Shown here piece after piece: positions 36,888 to 45,502 of a stretch of DNA of 64,000 bases; within the stretch, counting starts at the first letter, position 1, and each line of letters begins with the position of its first letter. The position numbers were made by a program, and so were the translations under genes. The DNA lies in contig CANFCK010000017.1 of NCBI GenBank assembly GCA_947445035.1, positions 37,564 to 101,563 on the forward strand, read 5' to 3'. The notes beneath the pieces were generated by a model. That model saw only the letters and a list, made by a program, of their open reading frames with translations, made no database searches and was not told where the DNA came from. The stretch comes from Deltaproteobacteria bacterium (GTDB lineage Bacteria > Myxococcota_A > UBA796 > SXON01).

Positions 36888-37922
36888 TCACGCCGTAGCC
36901 CCCCCACACCCCGATCCACTCCCCGCCGTACACCCGTAGCAGTGCCGCCGCGTGACGATGGGTCCGAGCGCCGCGGGGTCGAACTCCGCGATCGTGCGCC
37001 CCCCCTCGGCGGGCAGGGCCAGCACGTTGTTGAAATCGCAGTCGTACAGGGTGCCGTCCCAGCCGATCGACAGCGTGTTCTTGCACATCAGCCCGTCGAT
37101 CGCCGCCGGGTTGAACGCGGCGTGCAGGCGGTGCAGGTAGTCGGTGGTCTGGCCCGCCTCCTCTAGGCCTTCGAGGAAGCGGGCGATCGGCATGTTGTTC
37201 AGGCTGATCAACCGGTCGAAGCGGATGTCGTGCTCGCGCAGGAGACCGGCTTTCCACTCGCGCTCCATCGCTCCGGTGGCGCTGGGGAGAAAGGCGCCGA
37301 CGGGGTTGTGCATCAGGGTGAGACGCCGCCGCGGGTCGCCTTGGCCGTAACCGGCAGCGTTGAGCAGCCGCAGTGCGGCCAGGCTCTTGTCGAAGGTGCC
37401 GTCGCCGCGCTGGCGGTCGGTGTTCGGCCGCCGCCAGTGGGGGAGGGAGGCGACCACCTCGACGCCGTGCTCGGCGAAAAAGGCCGGCAGGTCCGCGAAC
37501 TGAGACAGGAGCAGCACGGTCAGGTTGCAGCGGTCGATGACGTGCTTGCCGCGGCTGGCGCAGGCCTCGACGAACCATCGGAAGTGGGGATTCAGCTCGG
37601 GAGCCCCTCCGGTAATGTCGACGGTATGGGCCTCACAGCGATCCAGCGCCGCTATGACAAGCTCTAAGGTGTCGCGAGTCATATTCGCGCTAACCTGGTC
37701 GGGTCCGGCGTCGACGTGGCAGTGGCGGCAGACCATGTTGCACAGCCGGCCGATGTGAACTTGGACGATTTCCAGCCGCCCTCGGGTCAATGGCAAGAGC
37801 CCCGACGACCTGAGCTGCTCGTCGAAGGGAGGTACGGCTGCCCCGCGAGTGTCGAGACAGGCCAGTTGCGACGAGGGCGCTGCGAGTGCGCTCCCACGGG
37901 CTCTCAGGCTGGTCGCCGCCAC
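36888..37922 (-). CDS. arsS: ArsS-type radical SAM enzyme (arsenosugar pathway)
   Basis: A 344-residue radical SAM protein. The cluster motif is CNMVCRHCHVDAGP (CX3CX2C). DITGGAPELNPHFRW and the C-terminal HCYGCTAGSGSGCGG match the arsenosugar-biosynthesis radical SAM family ArsS. ArsS joins the ribose unit to arsenic in oxo-arsenosugar formation. The GTG start at 37922 follows the stop of the CMD gene by one base. The usual arsM methyltransferase is not in the window, so substrate assignment rests on family similarity. Confidence 0.85.
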   Translation of the reverse strand: MAATSLRARGSALAAPSSQLACLDTRGAAVPPFDEQLRSSGLLPLTRGRLEIVQVHIGRLCNMVCRHCHVDAGPDQVSANMTRDTLELVIAALDRCEAHTVDITGGAPELNPHFRWFVEACASRGKHVIDRCNLTVLLLSQFADLPAFFAEHGVEVVASLPHWRRPNTDRQRGDGTFDKSLAALRLLNAAGYGQGDPRRRLTLMHNPVGAFLPSATGAMEREWKAGLLREHDIRFDRLISLNNMPIARFLEGLEEAGQTTDYLHRLHAAFNPAAIDGLMCKNTLSIGWDGTLYDCDFNNVLALPAEGGRTIAEFDPAALGPIVTRRHCYGCTAGSGSGCGGATA

Positions 37923-37923
37923 G

Positions 37924-38256
37924 CTACACGCCGAGCTGCTTTGCCTTTTCGAGCATCTGCATCCCATGCACCAACGTGGCGCCGCCGCGAATCGCCGTGG
38001 CGACCATCAACGCCTCGGTCATCTGCTCAAGATCGGCGCCTTTGGCCAAGCTTTCCCCGGTGTAGGCGTCGATGCAGTAGGGACACTGCACCGTGTGGGC
38101 CACGGCGAGCGCGATGAGGCATTTCTCGCGTTCGCTGAGCGCGCCCTCGGCAAAGACCGCGCTGTACCAATCGAAGAACTTCTTCCCCAGCTCGGGCGAC
38201 GCGGCCGCGACACCACCGAAACCGGTGAGGTGGTCGTGTTTGTAGTACTCGCTCAC
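37924..38256 (-). CDS. CMD/AhpD-like protein associated with ArsS
   Basis: A 110-residue carboxymuconolactone-decarboxylase-fold protein. It has the redox CxxC as CPYCIDAYT at about residue 58, and the AhpD-type AVAHTVQC and ALMVATAIRGGATLVHGM segments. Proteins of this subtype accompany arsS in arsenosugar loci as peroxidase-like partners. Its GTG overlaps the upstream VWA lipoprotein stop as GTGA, and arsS follows directly. The link to arsenic is inferred from the neighbour. Confidence 0.85.
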   Translation of the reverse strand: MSEYYKHDHLTGFGGVAAASPELGKKFFDWYSAVFAEGALSEREKCLIALAVAHTVQCPYCIDAYTGESLAKGADLEQMTEALMVATAIRGGATLVHGMQMLEKAKQLGV

Positions 38257-39587
38257 TTGCAGCTTTCGTCGATCGGGTACGAGACCTCGATGCTGGCGTT
38301 GGCGTCGGGGAAAGCGTCGCCGTGGAAGGTGATGCTGTTGTCACCGGCATCGTAGGTGTAGCCGTCGATGCCGTCGGAGTCGGTGGCGGCGCCGTCGACG
38401 TAGACCTCCATCCGGCTGATGTCGCTCGGGGTCTCGGTCAGTTCGAACGTCGACTTCATGCCGGCGCTGGAGCGGGCCATGTTGGTGACCGGCGCGGCGA
38501 AGTCTTCGCTGCAGATGCTGGCGAAGAAGCCGTCGGTGTCGGCCGCGACGTCGATGTACACGTCCCCGCCGACGGCCTCGATGAAGTCGCCCTTCCAGAT
38601 GTCGCCGCCGGTGCAACCGAAGCCACTGTCGCCCACAAAGGCGTTGAAGGTGGTCTGGTCGGGGTCGGTGCGCAGGCCCTCGAACCAGCGCGTGAACGAT
38701 GTGGCGTTCATGCTGGAGCTGTCGTTTTCATCGCTGAGCACGATGACGCTGATGGTCGAGTCGTTTCGAAGGAAACCACTGTTGGCCCCGCTCAAAAGCG
38801 GGTCGGTCATCGCGGTCTTGGCGGCGTCAAGCCCTTTTTCGTCACCCGAGCCGCCGCTGCCGACCGACGCCCGAGCCTGGAACTTGGTCACGGGGTCGCT
38901 GGTGCTGCCGTCGATGTACGTGGGCGTGCCTTGGAGTTTGCCGGCCTGCGAGCTGTTGTCCATGTCGGTGGTGACGACGCCGATGTGGAAGTCGAGGCCA
39001 AGCGCCAGGAAGGCGCCGATGAACAGGTCGAGCTGGTCGTTGAGGCGGCCGAGCGATTCATCCATCGACCCGGAGTTGTCCAGCACCCAGAGCACGTCGA
39101 TGGGCGCATCGATGTACGTCTGCTCGAAACTTTCTTCGTAGATGCTACCGGACGTGCCGGTGCCGATGACGGGGACCTTGGTGATGCCCTCATCCGGGTC
39201 GTTGGAGTTGATCTCGAGGTCCACCTCGTACGTGACGTAGGCCGAGGGGCTGAACTGCACGTCAAACTTGTACTTCTCGCCAAGGGCCAGCTCTACCTCC
39301 TCGCCGTCCTCGCCGAACTTGGCGATCGCGTCACCGGCCAGGGCAATGTCGCGCACCCGCAGTGTGGCCTCGCCCTTGTTGGTGATGGTGACTTCGACCG
39401 GCTGACCATCACAATCGCGGAGCACGTTGCCGAAATCGATGGCGGAGGGGCTGACCTCGATCTCCGGATCCGGGCCTGGCTCCTCAACCTCTTCCTCTTC
39501 TTCGGGCTCGCGATCCTTGCCGACCGGGGGCTCACCGGTGCTGAGGTTGTAGTCGGTGCACGCGGCGAGGATGAGGGGCAGGATCAT
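38253..39587 (-). CDS. VWA-domain lipoprotein with a choice-of-anchor-D domain
   Basis: A 444-residue lipoprotein (MILPLILAAC). It has an acidic linker (EPEEEEEVEEPGPD), then an HYDIN/ASPM-like choice-of-anchor-D domain at about residues 45-130 (IDFGNVLRDCDGQPVEVTITNKGEA). The VWA domain has an intact MIDAS D-N-S-G-S (LWVLDNSGSMDES) and a conserved SDENDSSS loop. The mature protein is acidic. ATG 39587 is preferred for its short signal; 39608 is an alternative. Translational coupling to the CMD gene is odd, because a surface protein and cytoplasmic arsenosugar enzymes rarely share a transcript. Confidence 0.82.
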   Translation of the reverse strand: MILPLILAACTDYNLSTGEPPVGKDREPEEEEEVEEPGPDPEIEVSPSAIDFGNVLRDCDGQPVEVTITNKGEATLRVRDIALAGDAIAKFGEDGEEVELALGEKYKFDVQFSPSAYVTYEVDLEINSNDPDEGITKVPVIGTGTSGSIYEESFEQTYIDAPIDVLWVLDNSGSMDESLGRLNDQLDLFIGAFLALGLDFHIGVVTTDMDNSSQAGKLQGTPTYIDGSTSDPVTKFQARASVGSGGSGDEKGLDAAKTAMTDPLLSGANSGFLRNDSTISVIVLSDENDSSSMNATSFTRWFEGLRTDPDQTTFNAFVGDSGFGCTGGDIWKGDFIEAVGGDVYIDVAADTDGFFASICSEDFAAPVTNMARSSAGMKSTFELTETPSDISRMEVYVDGAATDSDGIDGYTYDAGDNSITFHGDAFPDANASIEVSYPIDESCK

Positions 39588-39648
39588 GGGCACGCTCGAT
39601 GCCGGCATGCTACCGCATCGCGCGCAGGCGCGGAAGGGGCCGCGGGCC

Positions 39649-39852
39649 TCAATAGTGTGGGGGAACCTCGTAGCGAGGTCCGGGCTCCGCGCCATCGCCA
39701 CCCTGCGCGTCGCGGACCTGGGCAACCTCTTCGCGCATCCTCCGCAGTTCGTCGCCCAACGAGCGCACCACCTCGTCGAGTTCGCCCATACTTTTTTCGA
39801 GCCAGGCAACCCGGGATTCGAGGGCGTCGGCGCGATCTTCGGGGAGGTCCAT
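39649..39852 (-). CDS. slyX: SlyX-like coiled-coil protein
   Basis: A 67-residue protein made of one long coiled coil (LESRVAWLEKSMGELDEVVRSLGDELRRM) and a Pro-rich tail ending PPHY, the hallmark of SlyX. The role of SlyX is not established. ATTAG lies with TAG 12 bases before the ATG. The stop is 61 bases upstream of the VWA lipoprotein start, so it may lead that operon. Confidence 0.75.
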   Translation of the reverse strand: MDLPEDRADALESRVAWLEKSMGELDEVVRSLGDELRRMREEVAQVRDAQGGDGAEPGPRYEVPPHY

Positions 39853-39858
39853 GCCGTC

Positions 39859-39864
39859 CTGCTA
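39859..39864 (-). promoter_or_regulatory. Candidate -10 element of slyX
   Basis: GATTAGCAG on the minus strand, with TAG exactly 12 bases before ATG 39852. Confidence 0.35.
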
Positions 39865-39918
39865 ATCCGTCGGCCCGCCGCGGGTTGACGACGGGGCCGC
39901 AGCGTAGCACCTTCTGCA

Positions 39919-42624
39919 GTGCGCCTCCCCTTGTTGTCCCCGCTCTTGGACAAACGCGCTCTGTTGGTCGCGGTGCTTTTCGTCGTGCTCGCCGGATACA
40001 CGGTGCGCATAGCCTCGATCCACGCCGCGATCGGCATGGGCCGCGAGGCGCTTGAGCGCCGCGTCGGCTGGTTGCGTGAGCTCAACGAGACCGAGTCGGC
40101 GATCCACACCGCCGCGCCCGGGAGCCCTGCCCCGACGCTGGCGCTGCGCGCCGACGAGCTGGTGGCGCTGGGCCGGGAACTCGCCGAGTTTGGCCGGGAG
40201 GCCGACGATCGCGCCGCAGAAGTCAGCCTGACCCTGGCGGCGGGGGAGGTGACCGCGGGCCGACTCGTCGCGGCGGAAGAAGCGGTTCATTTGGCGGAGC
40301 GCCTGACACGCAACGGAACCGCCACCCTTTCTTCGCGCCTCGGGGACCTCATCGACGAAAAGGGCCGCGCCGCGATCGGGGGCCTGTTCTTCGGGTTCGT
40401 GGGGGTCGCCGCGTTGGCTGCCTCCCTGGTGGCGCTGCGATCCAGCGAAGCGTGGCGCCGCCGGTGGACCCTCTCGTCGCAGGCCACGTCAGACGGCCAG
40501 TGGGAATGGGACCTCGTCTCCGGCGCGGTCACCTACTCGCCGCGGTGGCTGGAGTTCACTGGAGCGAACGGCGCCGTCATCGAGGTGCTGTACGCCCGGG
40601 TGCACCCGACCGATCTCCCGGGGCTGCGTGCACGACTCGACGCTCACCTCGCGGGCACCAGCCCCACCTTCGACGCGGAGTTCCAACTCCAGGACTGGCG
40701 CAGTCGGTGGCGATGGATTCTGGCGCGCGGGCTCGCCGAGCGTGATGGCGATCGCGCCACCCGCTTCGTGTGCTGGCAGACCGACATCACCGATCGTCGC
40801 GTCGGGGCCGACGCCGCCGAGCGTGTAGCGCTGATCGAGCATGTTGTAGATGCGACTTGCATGGGGGTGATCGCGGTCGACGACAGCGAGGTCGTCTGGC
40901 AGCAGAATCGTGCGGCCGAGGCGATGGGCAAGCCCTGGGGTGGGGTCGACGGCTTCTGGCAGGCCTTGGGAAATGAAGCCGAAGCCCCGACCTTGACTCC
41001 GTGCGGGGAGTGCGGGGACCCCGAGCGTCACGGCACGCGCATCGTGGTCACGCGGTCACCAGCGGGTCAGCAGCGGGTCTTCCAGCTCACCTGGACGGGC
41101 CACGGTCACCGGTTGATTCCGGGCCGGGTGGTGACGGTCGCGCTCGTGGCCGACGTCACGTTGCGGTCGCGGGCGGAGGAGGACGTTCGGGTGGCGCACG
41201 CCCGGCTGGTCGCGGCCGAGGCCGAGCTGCGTGCGGCGTTCGACGCGGTCCCGGCGGTCGTGGTCCTCGTTCGGGATCAGCGGGTGCTCTTCGCAAACCG
41301 CGAGGCGGTCGGAGTGCTCGGCACGGGGGCAGGGGCGCTCGAGGCGTTGGGCCGCGCTCCGGAGGCAGGGCTGGGATCGTCGCCACGGGTGGTTCGCCGA
41401 GAGGGAGCGGCCGACGTCAGTTACGAGGTCTTCCGAGCGGTGCCGGTCGCCTTCGAGGGCGCTCCCGCCGACCTGATCGTCGCGGTGGACGTCACCCGTC
41501 GCGTTCGTGCCGAGTCGCAGCTGCGGACGGCCGAGCGGATGTTGGCGCTGGGCGGGCTGGCCGCGGGCTTGGCTCATGAGATCAACAACCCGCTCACGTA
41601 CGTGATTGGCAACCTCGAACTTGCGCAAGAGGGGGTCGGTGACCCCGCGGATCGCATTTCGCGGGCGCTCGGCGGAGCGGTGCGAGTTCGGCAGGTGGTG
41701 GCCCAACTTCGTACCCTCGCCAACCGCGGCCAGATTGAGCGTGAGGCGGTGTCAGTCGGGGAAGTGGTCGAGGGTGCCTTGACGCTCGCCGCGGGGGTGG
41801 GGTTGCCGCAGGCCCAGGTGGAGCGAGCGTGGCCGCCGGGGCTTCAGGTCGCGGGGAGCGCGGTGTGGCTGGGTCAGATCATCCTCAACCTGTGCACCAA
41901 CGCGCAGCTTGCGATGGCGACGCGTGAGCCCGCCGACCGCCGTCTCCGCGTCGAGGCGCGGCTTGACCGTGAAGCCGTCACCATCGAGGTCAGTGACACC
42001 GGCACCGGGGTGCCCGCGTCGATTCAGGCCACCATCTTCGACCCCTTCGTATCCACGCGCCTGCGCGGTGAGGGCTCGGGGCTGGGGCTCTACATCTGTC
42101 GCGAGCTGGCCCAGCGCATGGGTGCGGAGCTGACCTTGGCGCGGACGAGCGAGGCGGGCACGGCCTTCGCCCTTCGGGTGCCCCTCGCTGAGTCGGTCGG
42201 TGCGGCGATGCCGCCGGTGTGCGCCCCCGCTCCGGTGCCGTTCGCTCGGGGCCGAGTCCTGGTGGTGGACGACGAGCCCGGCCTTGGCGACGTGCTCCGC
42301 AGCTACGTTGCTGCGCACGACGTGACGGTGGAGACCGACGCTGACGGTGCCCGCGTTTCACTCCAGGACGCGGGCTGGGACGTGGTGATCCTCGACATCG
42401 TGCTGCCGACGGACTCCGGCATCGCGCTGTACGACGAGTTGGAGTCCCGCGACAGCCCCCTGTGCGAGCGGGTACTTTTCGTCTCCGGAGGGTCGATGAC
42501 GCCTGACGTCGCGAAGTTCATGCTGGCGACGTCGAGGCCCGTCTTGTTGAAGCCGTTCGACTTTCGGGAGCTCGTCGAGCTGGTCGAACGGGGCGTCAGC
42601 GACCGACGGGCGCAGGAGTCCTGA
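39919..42624 (+). CDS. Hybrid histidine kinase with PAS domains and a C-terminal receiver
   Basis: A 901-residue two-component protein. Membrane segments at about 14-34 and 153-175 bracket a helical sensor region. PAS-like domains follow at about 185-300, 310-420 and 435-520. The HisKA domain has the phosphoacceptor His553 in LAHEINNPLTY. The HATPase has NLCTNAQLAMA, DTGTGVP and GSGLGLYICRELA. The receiver has VVDDEPG, Asp826 in VILDIVLP, and the KPF lysine. The GTG start at 39919 gives the first membrane segment. The signal is unknown. A lipoprotein gene follows after two bases. Confidence 0.92.
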   Translation: MRLPLLSPLLDKRALLVAVLFVVLAGYTVRIASIHAAIGMGREALERRVGWLRELNETESAIHTAAPGSPAPTLALRADELVALGRELAEFGREADDRAAEVSLTLAAGEVTAGRLVAAEEAVHLAERLTRNGTATLSSRLGDLIDEKGRAAIGGLFFGFVGVAALAASLVALRSSEAWRRRWTLSSQATSDGQWEWDLVSGAVTYSPRWLEFTGANGAVIEVLYARVHPTDLPGLRARLDAHLAGTSPTFDAEFQLQDWRSRWRWILARGLAERDGDRATRFVCWQTDITDRRVGADAAERVALIEHVVDATCMGVIAVDDSEVVWQQNRAAEAMGKPWGGVDGFWQALGNEAEAPTLTPCGECGDPERHGTRIVVTRSPAGQQRVFQLTWTGHGHRLIPGRVVTVALVADVTLRSRAEEDVRVAHARLVAAEAELRAAFDAVPAVVVLVRDQRVLFANREAVGVLGTGAGALEALGRAPEAGLGSSPRVVRREGAADVSYEVFRAVPVAFEGAPADLIVAVDVTRRVRAESQLRTAERMLALGGLAAGLAHEINNPLTYVIGNLELAQEGVGDPADRISRALGGAVRVRQVVAQLRTLANRGQIEREAVSVGEVVEGALTLAAGVGLPQAQVERAWPPGLQVAGSAVWLGQIILNLCTNAQLAMATREPADRRLRVEARLDREAVTIEVSDTGTGVPASIQATIFDPFVSTRLRGEGSGLGLYICRELAQRMGAELTLARTSEAGTAFALRVPLAESVGAAMPPVCAPAPVPFARGRVLVVDDEPGLGDVLRSYVAAHDVTVETDADGARVSLQDAGWDVVILDIVLPTDSGIALYDELESRDSPLCERVLFVSGGSMTPDVAKFMLATSRPVLLKPFDFRELVELVERGVSDRRAQES

Positions 42625-42626
42625 GC

Positions 42627-43391
42627 ATGCTGGCCCTGTTCTTCTTCGCGTGCGACACGCCGCCCACCGCGTCAGAGCCCTTCAGCGACGCGGCCATCGC
42701 TGCCCTGGGCGCCTTCGACGACGAAGACCCGGCGGTCATGGTCCGCGCCTTCACCCAGCTCGAGGTGGAGATCGCCGAATCGCTGGACCTTGACGGCGAT
42801 GTCACCCTTCGCTCGCTTACCCCCGATGAGCTCGCTGTGGACGATGTCGCAGGGGTGGTCCATCCCGATCGCGACCCCACGCTCACGGTGCCGGTGGCGT
42901 TGGCGTGGCGGTCCCCGCATCCGCTGACCGCGCACGATCCCATCGCATTTTTGGCGGACCAAGTAGGGGTCGAGCCCTTCGCGATTGCCTATACGCGCAG
43001 CTTCTTGGATGGGGCGGACTGCTACCCGGGCGCGTGCGAGTTCTTGCGGACCGAGAACACCATCACCAAAAAGAACATCGCGATGACGGTGTCGTTCACG
43101 CTTTTCAAGGACTGGCGGGACCTGGAGCTCGACGACGGCCGGGCCGCGCGCGCCTCGCGGGGCTGGATGCAGGAGGGCGCGGACGCCGACGGGGGCGGCG
43201 AGCGCATCCAGCAGTCCTACGCGATCGAACTCTGGCTGGAAGAACCCGGCGATACCACGCTCCGGCTGCTGGTGCTCTGGGCAGAGACCACCTTCGATCC
43301 GCCAGAAGACGAAGACATCATCGCGCTGACCACCCGAATCGGCATGAACGACCTGTTCGTGAGCCATGACGAGTGGATTGAGGGAGGCTGA
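42627..43391 (+). CDS. Lipoprotein coupled to the hybrid kinase
   Basis: A 254-residue protein starting MLALFFFAC, a nine-residue lipoprotein signal. The mature chain is acidic with two cysteines (CYPGACEF). It alternates beta and helical segments with no recognisable domain. It starts two bases after the histidine kinase stop, so it is in the same operon. It might sense or modulate for the kinase, but that is inference from position. Confidence 0.68.
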   Translation: MLALFFFACDTPPTASEPFSDAAIAALGAFDDEDPAVMVRAFTQLEVEIAESLDLDGDVTLRSLTPDELAVDDVAGVVHPDRDPTLTVPVALAWRSPHPLTAHDPIAFLADQVGVEPFAIAYTRSFLDGADCYPGACEFLRTENTITKKNIAMTVSFTLFKDWRDLELDDGRAARASRGWMQEGADADGGGERIQQSYAIELWLEEPGDTTLRLLVLWAETTFDPPEDEDIIALTTRIGMNDLFVSHDEWIEGG

Positions 43392-43408
43392 CCGCCGACC
43401 GTCGAACG

Positions 43409-44806
43409 CTACTGCCGCTCTTGCAGCTGCTTCAGAATCTCCTCGGGGCTCCCGCCCATGCCCTCGAAGCCTTCGAGGCCTCCCATGCCGCCCATCCCTC
43501 CAAAATCCGGCATCGCTGGCGGCGCCTTCTCGGGCAGCTTGCCTTCGACGCCGTCTTTGAGGATGGCCAGACTGGCGGCCGGGATGAGGAACGCGGGGCC
43601 GCCCGCTTCTTCCTTCGCCGCACGCCCGCCGTCCGTGACCGCGTCGCCGATCGTGACGACGATCTTTTCGGCGCCGAGCCCAAGCTCCACGCGGCCCCAC
43701 GACCCCGCCAGCGCCGGGCTTCCGGAGCGATCCACCGCCAGCTCCAGAAGGGCGTCGATGAGGGTGTCGACGGTGTCGGCCGCGGTGCCATCTGGTTTTT
43801 GCCAGGCGCCGTCTTTCCGGGTCGTCTCGAAGTTCTGGTCGCCCAGCTTGACGACCACGCGGTCGACCTTCCAGCGCTGGGTGTCCACGAGGCGGGCCGA
43901 TGCCCAGGACTCGGTAGGGTTGAGCTTGTCGAGGTCGGCAGCGGTGAGCCGGAAGGCGACGTCCGCGGCGGCGGCGTTGGCGCCCTCCCCATCGGCGAGG
44001 CCCACACGGAGCGTATGCGTGCCGCCAGCGTCGGTGACCGCGACCAAGAGCGAGGGGGTGTCGACGCCGAGGGCGCTCGGCTCTTGCCCGTCGAGGAAAC
44101 GATCGGCCTTGAGCATGCTCACCGCTGACATCCAATCGGCGACGCGCTTGCCGTCGGCGCGGGGGCCGGTGTCGCCCAACCACCAGCCCGTGTCATCTTT
44201 GCGGAGCACGGTTTCCACGGCGCCGGCGACGATGCGGATGCGATCCACGGCGCCGGGCGAAAATGCCAGAACATCCTTGCTGCGGAAGTCGTCGGGGCCT
44301 TTTTCGAGGAGACTGGCCAACTGGTTGTCCAGGAGGTGCGTTCCCGGATCACCCGGCAGCTGCGCGAAACTCTTGTAGCCAACGGGCGTGTCCTTGCCGA
44401 TGTACACGGTGAACGCGGTGCCATCTTCCTGTTCGAGCCGCAGTTCGGTCCGTCCGGCTTCGTCCAGGCCGTAGGTGGCGTCGGGCCCAGTCAGCACCGC
44501 ATCTTCGATGCGCACGGCCTCCATTCGATCGATGATCGCCTCCACCGACGATCCCTTCGCCAGGGCGACCACCGGTTTGATCATCTTCCACTGAGATTCT
44601 TCCCGCTCGAAGAGCAGCTCACCGTCGGCGCGTTTGACGCTGACGCGGCTGATCGAGTCCGGCTCGAACGCGAACAGGTCGCGGCTCGGTGGGGCGTCGA
44701 GGTCGCGGGGTTCGTCCGCCACCCGTTGCCAATCGAGCACGATGACGGCCACGACGACCAGGAGGATGACGGAGAGGATGGAGAGGAGTCGGTTCTGGCG
44801 TTCCAC
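43409..44806 (-). CDS. DUF4340-domain membrane protein
   Basis: A 465-residue protein with one N-terminal membrane segment (LLSILSVILLVVVAVIVLDW) and a repeated beta-rich body. The VSVKRADGELLFEREESQWKMIKP start is typical of DUF4340. YGLDEAGRTELRLEQEDG and TVYIGKDTPVG also fit. The last 45 residues are Gly/Met-rich (MGGMGGLEGFEGMGG). DUF4340 proteins often sit beside gliding-type ABC transporters, but none is here. The GTG start gives the membrane segment. It diverges from grpE. Confidence 0.82.
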   Translation of the reverse strand: MERQNRLLSILSVILLVVVAVIVLDWQRVADEPRDLDAPPSRDLFAFEPDSISRVSVKRADGELLFEREESQWKMIKPVVALAKGSSVEAIIDRMEAVRIEDAVLTGPDATYGLDEAGRTELRLEQEDGTAFTVYIGKDTPVGYKSFAQLPGDPGTHLLDNQLASLLEKGPDDFRSKDVLAFSPGAVDRIRIVAGAVETVLRKDDTGWWLGDTGPRADGKRVADWMSAVSMLKADRFLDGQEPSALGVDTPSLLVAVTDAGGTHTLRVGLADGEGANAAAADVAFRLTAADLDKLNPTESWASARLVDTQRWKVDRVVVKLGDQNFETTRKDGAWQKPDGTAADTVDTLIDALLELAVDRSGSPALAGSWGRVELGLGAEKIVVTIGDAVTDGGRAAKEEAGGPAFLIPAASLAILKDGVEGKLPEKAPPAMPDFGGMGGMGGLEGFEGMGGSPEEILKQLQERQ

Positions 44807-44826
44807 GTTTGCTTACCTTGACGGAT

Positions 44827-44854
44827 GCGGCCGGGTGCGTATCCTCCCGGCCGC
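44827..44854. promoter_or_regulatory. Perfect inverted repeat between DUF4340 gene and grpE
   Basis: GCGGCCGGG (44827-44835) pairs with CCCGGCCGC (44846-44854) across a 10-base spacer, 17 bases before the grpE ATG. The geometry resembles an operator such as CIRCE, but the sequence does not. Confidence 0.4.
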
Positions 44855-44870
44855 GCACGAGGCATGGCAG

Positions 44871-45407
44871 ATGAGCGGCGAACAGGACGGCGTGACGGAT
44901 TCCGACAGCATCGACGGCTCCCTCGAGGCGCAGCTTGCTGCCCAAGTGCTCGAGTTGGAGGGGCGGTTGCGCACCGTCAGCGCGGCGTACAGGCAGAAGT
45001 CCGACGAGATCGAGTCGACCAAGACCCGGTTGGAGCGCAACTCGGCGCTGCGCGAGGACATTCGCCGCGGGGAGGTTGTCGCTGCACTTTTTGAGCCGGT
45101 CGAAAACTTGCACCGGTCCATCCACCCGATCGTCGCGATCGCGCCTGACGCGGCGGCGGGGCTCATGATGGTGCATCAGCAGTTCCTCACCGCGCTCAAG
45201 GCGCTTGGGCTCGAAGAAGTGGGCCGGGAAGGCGAACGGTTCGACCCCAGCCAGCACGAGGCGATCCACAGCGAGCCCGTGGCCGACCAGGAGTCCGACA
45301 ACACCGTCCTGCGGGTGTTTTCGATTGGGTTCCGCAATGGGCGCCAGCTGATCCGGCCCGCGCGGGTGGTGATCGGGGTGTACACAGAGCCGACGGGAGA
45401 GGCGTAG
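44871..45407 (+). CDS. grpE: GrpE nucleotide exchange factor
   Basis: GrpE releases ADP from DnaK. The 178-residue protein has the long N-terminal helix (AAQVLELEGRLRTVSAAYRQKSDE) and the C-terminal beta-domain (FDPSQHEAIHS, NTVLRVFSIGFRNGRQLIRPARVVIG). DnaK and DnaJ genes are not adjacent. The ATG at 44871 is chosen because longer frames run into the divergent gene's promoter. A 9-base perfect inverted repeat upstream may be a heat-shock operator. Confidence 0.9.
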   Translation: MSGEQDGVTDSDSIDGSLEAQLAAQVLELEGRLRTVSAAYRQKSDEIESTKTRLERNSALREDIRRGEVVAALFEPVENLHRSIHPIVAIAPDAAAGLMMVHQQFLTALKALGLEEVGREGERFDPSQHEAIHSEPVADQESDNTVLRVFSIGFRNGRQLIRPARVVIGVYTEPTGEA

Positions 45408-45502
45408 GGTCACCTCACCGACCCCGCGTGATCCCGGTCGGGGTCGCAAGCGGAGAGTGCCAGGAGGAGCATCGCGCGACTATACGCGGTAAGCTCGGCG
45501 GG

